Below, piece after piece: positions 59,235 through 64,000 of a stretch of 64,000 nt of DNA. The stretch's first letter is position 1. Each line of letters starts with the position of its first letter. The stretch is from positions 10,739,901 to 10,803,900 of the forward strand of contig JAWZYU010000013.1 of assembly GCA_038380435.1 (NCBI GenBank), given 5' to 3'. The notes under the pieces were generated by a model. It was not told the origin of the DNA. It worked only from the letters and a program-made list of their open reading frames with translations, and made no database searches. The position numbers were made by a program, and so were the translations under genes. The DNA comes from Ryuthela nishihirai. Taxonomy: Eukaryota; Arthropoda; Arachnida; Araneae; Heptathelidae.

Positions 59235-59575
59235 GTTGTTTTACTTCTGAGCGACATTTTGTTTTGCACACAATGGGCTAAATGGCCAGGTCACAGGGAC
59301 CCGAGGGCCCGAAGAAGGTTTCGAGGGGAGGGGACCCACTGGACAGCTGTTAGGAGACAGATGGTAACCTCCCGTCAAAGCCATCCAGCGTGTTCTTTAA
59401 CGTGCACAGGGTATGGCTCTCCCGCACACGGCTTAACATCTTATCTAATGGACGGCGACCTTTCCAAACCCATCGGTGCCCCCTACTGACCGAGGGCAGG
59501 GCAGGGAATTTTGCGGACACTCGAACTTGGGAACTTCAGATTATGCGCCTGGCGCGCTACCAACTAAGCCCCCTC
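59235..59575 (-). mobile_element. SINE family A copy with internal deletion
   Basis: In reverse complement it follows SINE A from the tail side (GTTGTTTTACTTCTGAGCGA) through TAAATGGCCAGGTCACAGGG and TTAGGAGACAGATGGTAACC to the head (TGCGCCTGGCGCGCTACCAA). About 27 bp upstream of the B-box region are missing (TTTTGCGGACACTCGAACTT joins body to head). No clear TSD was seen. The frames at 59121-59489 and 59390-59739 run through it and are not genes. Confidence 0.9.
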
Positions 59576-62500
59576 CCCCCCACCCCAAACATTGGGGATT
59601 TGTTTCCTCGACAATAAAATATTCGGCAACAAAGAAACGGATCACTGCATCCACGGATAGAAATATCTTCCTACACAGAATTTTCCAAAATGTGCAAACC
59701 TCCTTGCAAATGATGGCTCTGATTTTGGAAGATTACTAGGTTTTGAAAGGTATGTGGAGGAGAACTGAACTTCGGGGTCGCCGTCGAAAAACGTTGATTC
59801 TACACCGCAATAGAATTCAAAACAATTTTGTGGCCGCGCAAATTTATTTCCCTTCCCAGTAGGTCAGCATCAATTTATATTGCATCAATTTATATTGATC
59901 AACAGCCTTCTTTGGAGACCTTGGGAGGGTTATTTATTTTCTCGCCTGTTTACTGGCAGCCCATCGTAAAACTGATGGTTAAGCAGAAAATCTTCGTTTC
60001 GAATATTCCAACGGAATCCTGAATATTCGACAGCCCAACTTCTATAAATAGATGAATTAATCCGAAAAGAATGAGGCAGAATACGATGAAAGTCTTTTTC
60101 AAACATCCGAACGGATTTATCATTCAGAACTTTGAAACAGTTTTCACTGAGGTTGTTGCAGACCGTTCAGTCGCTCTCAGTTGTCATTTCTTCCATTATT
60201 GGCTGGCAGGTTTCCCTTTTGAATTTGAAGGATGATGTTACGTATAGAATGAACATAACAAAAATCGAAATAATGGGGTCAACTGTTGACCTCTTAATGG
60301 CGAAACAGAAGCAAGAGAAATGCCGACAGATGCTCCTGCTAGCTCAGAAACAGAACTCCAAAATGCAATCTTTATATGTTTATACCAGTTAAGAACTGAA
60401 TTTGTTCGAAAAATGGATTCCACAATGCTAAATAAAGTAATGCTAAAGTACACAAACCATTATACGTATATTATTTTCTGGCATCTTTCCGAGCGATTCC
60501 ACTTCCGCCATATATTGCAGTTGCAGTTGCCCACAGTTGCAGGCCAGGATCGTGGATATTTGTTTCCCTTTTAGAGCCATCCGTTTCCAGAGTATATTAG
60601 AGTATCTATGGCCAATATTTAACATGTGGACCGTTATGAAGGAGCTTCGACAACTTTCATCAAGATGAAATTAAAGCTATTTCATCCAATCAGGAATAAT
60701 CGCATCTTTAGAATCTATATGAATTATTCTAATCTTGCTAAATCCCTGCAGTCACCATGGCGAACTTATGTTGACAAGTATCAAAACATTATACCATGTA
60801 TATCGAGTCTTTAAAAAACGAGCAAGCTGTAATCTGAGAATGTTATTGATTAAGTCCGGAGAATGCGCATGTGCGTGAGAAAGCTGAAAATCTGCATCGA
60901 GTTTACAGGTTTCGCTAGTTTTGTATGGAAAAGTTTCACCCATCTTAAAACTTTCACTAATGCTGCGATTCCGCTTTCAAAATTGTTTCCTATTTCTTTC
61001 AGTTAAGAGTCATTTGTCAGAAATAAAAAGATGCAAAATCGTCATTCCATTTTGTTCACCAGCAAAAGATGGACGTTCAATTATTTCAAAATCAGTGGCA
61101 ATCGCAAACAATTCGCGAAAAAGGAAATCCTCTCACGAAGAATCAAAACTCTGCTCAGATGAAATTCAAAGCAACAAAAGAGCGAATGAATTACTTAATT
61201 TGTGGAACACTTAACACTATGGATAAAAAAATGTACATCAAGCTCCTTCATTTATTGTAAAGAGTAGACTTATATTGAAAAGAGAAGAAACAGAGCAAAA
61301 ATTCATTTTCAATAACTACAAAAGTAAAACCAGAAGCAAACATTACACGCTTCCTTTTTTTGCTTTGATTTCTTCAGCTCTTTTCCTAAATACATTCAGA
61401 GAAGAAAAATAAATGCTTTCTGAAAACGAAAAAGGCTTTGAAAAAAGGAAATGTATTGATCTACCAAAAAATTGATTTTTGTTTGGACACAAGAGAAATA
61501 AAACAAAGAAGATTTATGTCGCAGCTGGAAATAACAACGCAACTGAAAAAATAAATAAAATAAGCAGACAGTGCGTAAAATTGGCTGACTCGCAATAAAA
61601 CCATAAATCCCACGGATCGGGGCTCGTGCAGCTTTATGGCATCCTTAGACTTCAGACGAAAAGAATGAATAAGAGCATTTCTCCCTTCCAATCATTTCTT
61701 CTAACTCTTAGGTTTAACTTTTGAACAAAAACCAGGGCGCGATAATTTATCGTTTTCTAGTAGGTGACTGAATGCGTCGGTCGAAAGTTTAAAAAAACAC
61801 CAAAATGGAATCTAAATAGAGTAATGAACGGAAAACGTTTGCTATTAAAAATACTTTACAGGTCGATAAAATGGTGTTCGTTGTTAAACTTGATCTCAAC
61901 TGACAGAGCCTGTTAGTTGAGAGGAATGCAAAAAGGAAGGCAAGGAATAAAAACTTCATTCAATTAAAGAATTTGTTATAACCGTTGTTGATTCTGTTCT
62001 CCACACTAGAGATGCTGAGAATTTAATCTGGAAAGGTGATCAGGTATCGTGAACGAAGACATCTGCCTTCAGTGAATCGCAAATGAAGTCAGCCTAAGTG
62101 AGACTTGAAACACAACTCTTTCTTAAGACATCGTCAGAGTCTGCAAGGCCTTGGCAGGCTTCGTCTGTACACAAGGAGAGCCAATTGATCCGTGGTAAGT
62201 ATTCTCCTTTCAATTACTTCTGAGGTAAGAGATCCTCTGAAACAATACTTGGAGGTCAGCTGAATCATTCTTTCTCGGCACACGCTGAAACACAAGGACT
62301 GCATTGTCGATTTGACGAACTAGCCGGCACAAAACAAAGACGAATTCAATTCCCCTTAAACGCCCATTTAGTCTTATTTCTGTGTCCACCATTCCTGTTC
62401 TCCCTCGGGAGGCAGATCTGAGGCCCCATGCCACGTCTCTATTTCGCTTTGTTTGTTGTTTTCTTTTTTCCTCGTTGAGATCTTCCTATCCTCTAGCTCG

Positions 62501-63562
62501 CCACCAGATTGTTTCCAGGTTTCTGACGTGAGCAGGATTCTGCCTTCCTCTCATGTCATCTTCTATCTCTGTCACGTCTCTCAGAATCTCAACTGCAATA
62601 AGACTCCGACCCTCCCCCCTCCCCCATTTTTGTTCTGTTTTCACTTTCTTGCAGCGGCGATGTTCTCTTCCCATAGAGCTGGCAGGCAGCAGCGAGAGAG
62701 AGGGTGAGAAATCGGCTGCCTAACTGCCACGTTCGTTTCGGACTGCAATCGACTGCATCAGAGCAAGGCTTTGTCTCGTGGAGGCAGCGACGTCCTTCCC
62801 TTCGCTCAGTGTTATCGTTTCAGCTACGAGACCGCTCTATTGGCGATTTCCCTTCCGGCAGACGATCAAGGAATTTCCTTTGACCTAATAGGAATGCACT
62901 TGAACAGAGGTCGACTGACGAATCATTTCAGGCATTTCTCTCCCATTCCTCAAACATTTCCCATTTCTCATAATTTCCGCCATAACTCCATCCGAACAGT
63001 TGAAAGTTGTTAACAAACGTTTGCAAAGGTTCTAAATATAATTTTTTTCTTTTTTTCCTTCCATTTCCATTATTAAAGCTTTTTAATGAGTTTATTAAAA
63101 TTTCGTTAATTCTATCACTCAAATTTTGTGTGTCTCTTCAAAGGACTGGAGACAATTGAGCAAAAAAAAAACTTCCTTTTCATAAGACTAAAAAACATCG
63201 CATCAGGTGAAGAGAAAATGGTTCTCTCCAAAAAGAATCAAGCGCGTTATTTTACGATCTCGGCATCCTCTGAAGTTCCTTAACACTGATAATAACAGGA
63301 GAATTAATACTAAGTGTAAGTCTCTCCCACTCAGCGGGGGGGGGGGGGGGGGGGGGGTTAAAACAACGACTCCTTTTTTTCTAACCAACTATTGTTCTCA
63401 TTTTATCGATTTCCAAAAAACTCCCCAAAAACCATCTCCTTCGGTTTCCTCTCTTTGCTTGCTTGCTTACACGTAACACTAAAATGGGAGGTCCTTATTC
63501 AGGCTTTCCCATAACAAGTAAGAAAATTCTCATAACAAATCCTCAAGTGTCTTTCTTGAGGG
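59576..63562. other. No gene recognised; 22-base G run
   Basis: A G run of about 22 lies at 63336-63357. Short palindromes such as GGTCAACTGTTGACC (about 60278) are present. Frames at 60132-60392, 60921-61214 and 62771-63013 have no family motif. The GC-rich patch at about 62660-62860 could be transcribed, but nothing supports a product. Confidence 0.4.
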
Positions 63563-63755
63563 AATTAAGATATATTTTTTTTTATATGATTTATTTTTTT
63601 TTAATTTTTTATTATTTTTTTTTCTTTTTTTTTTCATTTTTTTTCATTCATTTTTTTTATTTTTTTCATTCATTTTTTATTATTTTTTTTCCATTCATTT
63701 TTTTTATTATTTTTTTTCATATGTTTATGATTTTTTTTTTTTTGTATATTTTTTT
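63563..63755 (-). repeat. Expanded A-rich 3' tail of the LINE at the window edge
   Basis: The plus strand is almost pure T with regular ATT and CATTCATT interruptions, for example TTTTTTTTCATTCATTTTTT repeated with variation. It starts immediately after the stop codon of the minus-strand LINE ORF, so it is read as the LINE's polyA-type tail expanded into a microsatellite. The 100-codon poly-F frame at 63463-63765 is an artefact of it. Confidence 0.75.
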
Positions 63756-64000
63756 TTATATTTGATTCCAGATATTTGTCTCTCGGAGGAAATTCAATAA
63801 CAATCGATAAATTTTTTGTTGAAGTGAAAAATTAGGGGAATTTAGAATTGTATCTAAGGTAAATTCAGTAATTCCAATATTCTCAAGTTCATGAAAAAAT
63901 TTATTTCTTTGTATGTTAAATTTGCCACAATTTAAGATTATATGGGTAGAATTTTCTTTTAAATTACATGATGTACAGTTAGGATTATCAATTAATTTTA
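63756..64000 (-). CDS. LINE ORF2 C-terminus (partial, runs off the window)
   Basis: The minus-strand frame is open from the window edge to the TAA at 63756-63758 (80 codons seen). It contains CTSCNLKENSTHIILNC, a C-x2-C-x7-H-x4-C knuckle at residues 8-24 of the visible part. IQRNKFFHELENIGI follows, and then a final IYRLLLNFLRETNIWNQI. This arrangement (knuckle, short helical block, L-x-F-L-R-x-T ending) matches the C-terminus of Jockey/I/CR1-like ORF2 proteins and parallels the fragment at 49688-49954, although the two differ clearly in sequence. No stop or frameshift is visible, so the insertion may be young. The upstream part, needed to judge whether the element is intact, lies outside. 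Confidence 0.85.
   Translation of the reverse strand, partial: KLIDNPNCTSCNLKENSTHIILNCGKFNIQRNKFFHELENIGITEFTLDTILNSPNFSLQQKIYRLLLNFLRETNIWNQI

Overview
This is 64 kb of AT-rich, gene-poor eukaryotic DNA, most likely from an arthropod. I found no host protein-coding exon, rRNA or functional tRNA that I can support. The arthropod call is an inference from the repeat content. The window holds several Tc1/mariner-type elements (one with a DUF4817-like N-terminus, a type common in arthropods), Jockey/CR1/I-like LINE tails ending in a C-x2-C-x7-H-x4-C knuckle, and two tRNA-headed SINE families. An arachnid such as a spider is plausible but not shown by the sequence.

Layout. Positions 49-464 are a MITE with very long inverted repeats. 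Three foldback structures cluster at 3464-4553. SINE family B lies at 9320, 10313, 26055 and 33330, always minus-strand. A LINE fragment (10930-11329) abuts a SINE family A fragment, followed by a complete family A copy at 11702-12090 with a 14-bp target-site duplication (TSD). Minisatellites lie at about 12553-12760 and 14186-14310. A decayed LINE ORF2 on the plus strand covers 14440-16985. From 17606 to 26054 I see mostly unannotatable single-copy sequence. A LINE 3' end lies at 27376-27945. A dead Tc1 transposase on the minus strand (31780-32990) has a 229-bp MITE inside it.

The dominant object is a satellite of 77 complete 70-bp units plus 60 bp at 36731-42180. It shows higher-order periodicities of 490 bp (7 units) and 1120 bp (16 units), and it runs directly into the 3' part of a SINE A copy. 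To its right are a mariner-like element with long terminal inverted repeats (44139-45784), a complete SINE A with an 11-bp TSD (46801-47190), a second mariner-like element (49310-51047) carrying a TSD-flanked, 5'-truncated LINE, a LINE C-terminus at 53488-53740, a SINE A copy at 59235-59575, and the 3' end of another LINE running out of the window (63563-64000, minus).

How the parts relate. The complete and truncated SINEs and LINEs show target-primed insertion: TSDs, 5' truncation and tails of A-rich or AACCC repeats. The MITEs have TA duplications and termini like those of the Tc1/mariner elements nearby. Every transposase and reverse transcriptase seen here is broken, so nothing in the window looks able to move by itself. 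The best regulatory candidate is a GC-rich block at 34840-35110 with two perfect TGACGTCA sites, a CCAAT box and a strong 5' splice-site match; it could be the first exon of a gene lying outside the recognisable sequence.
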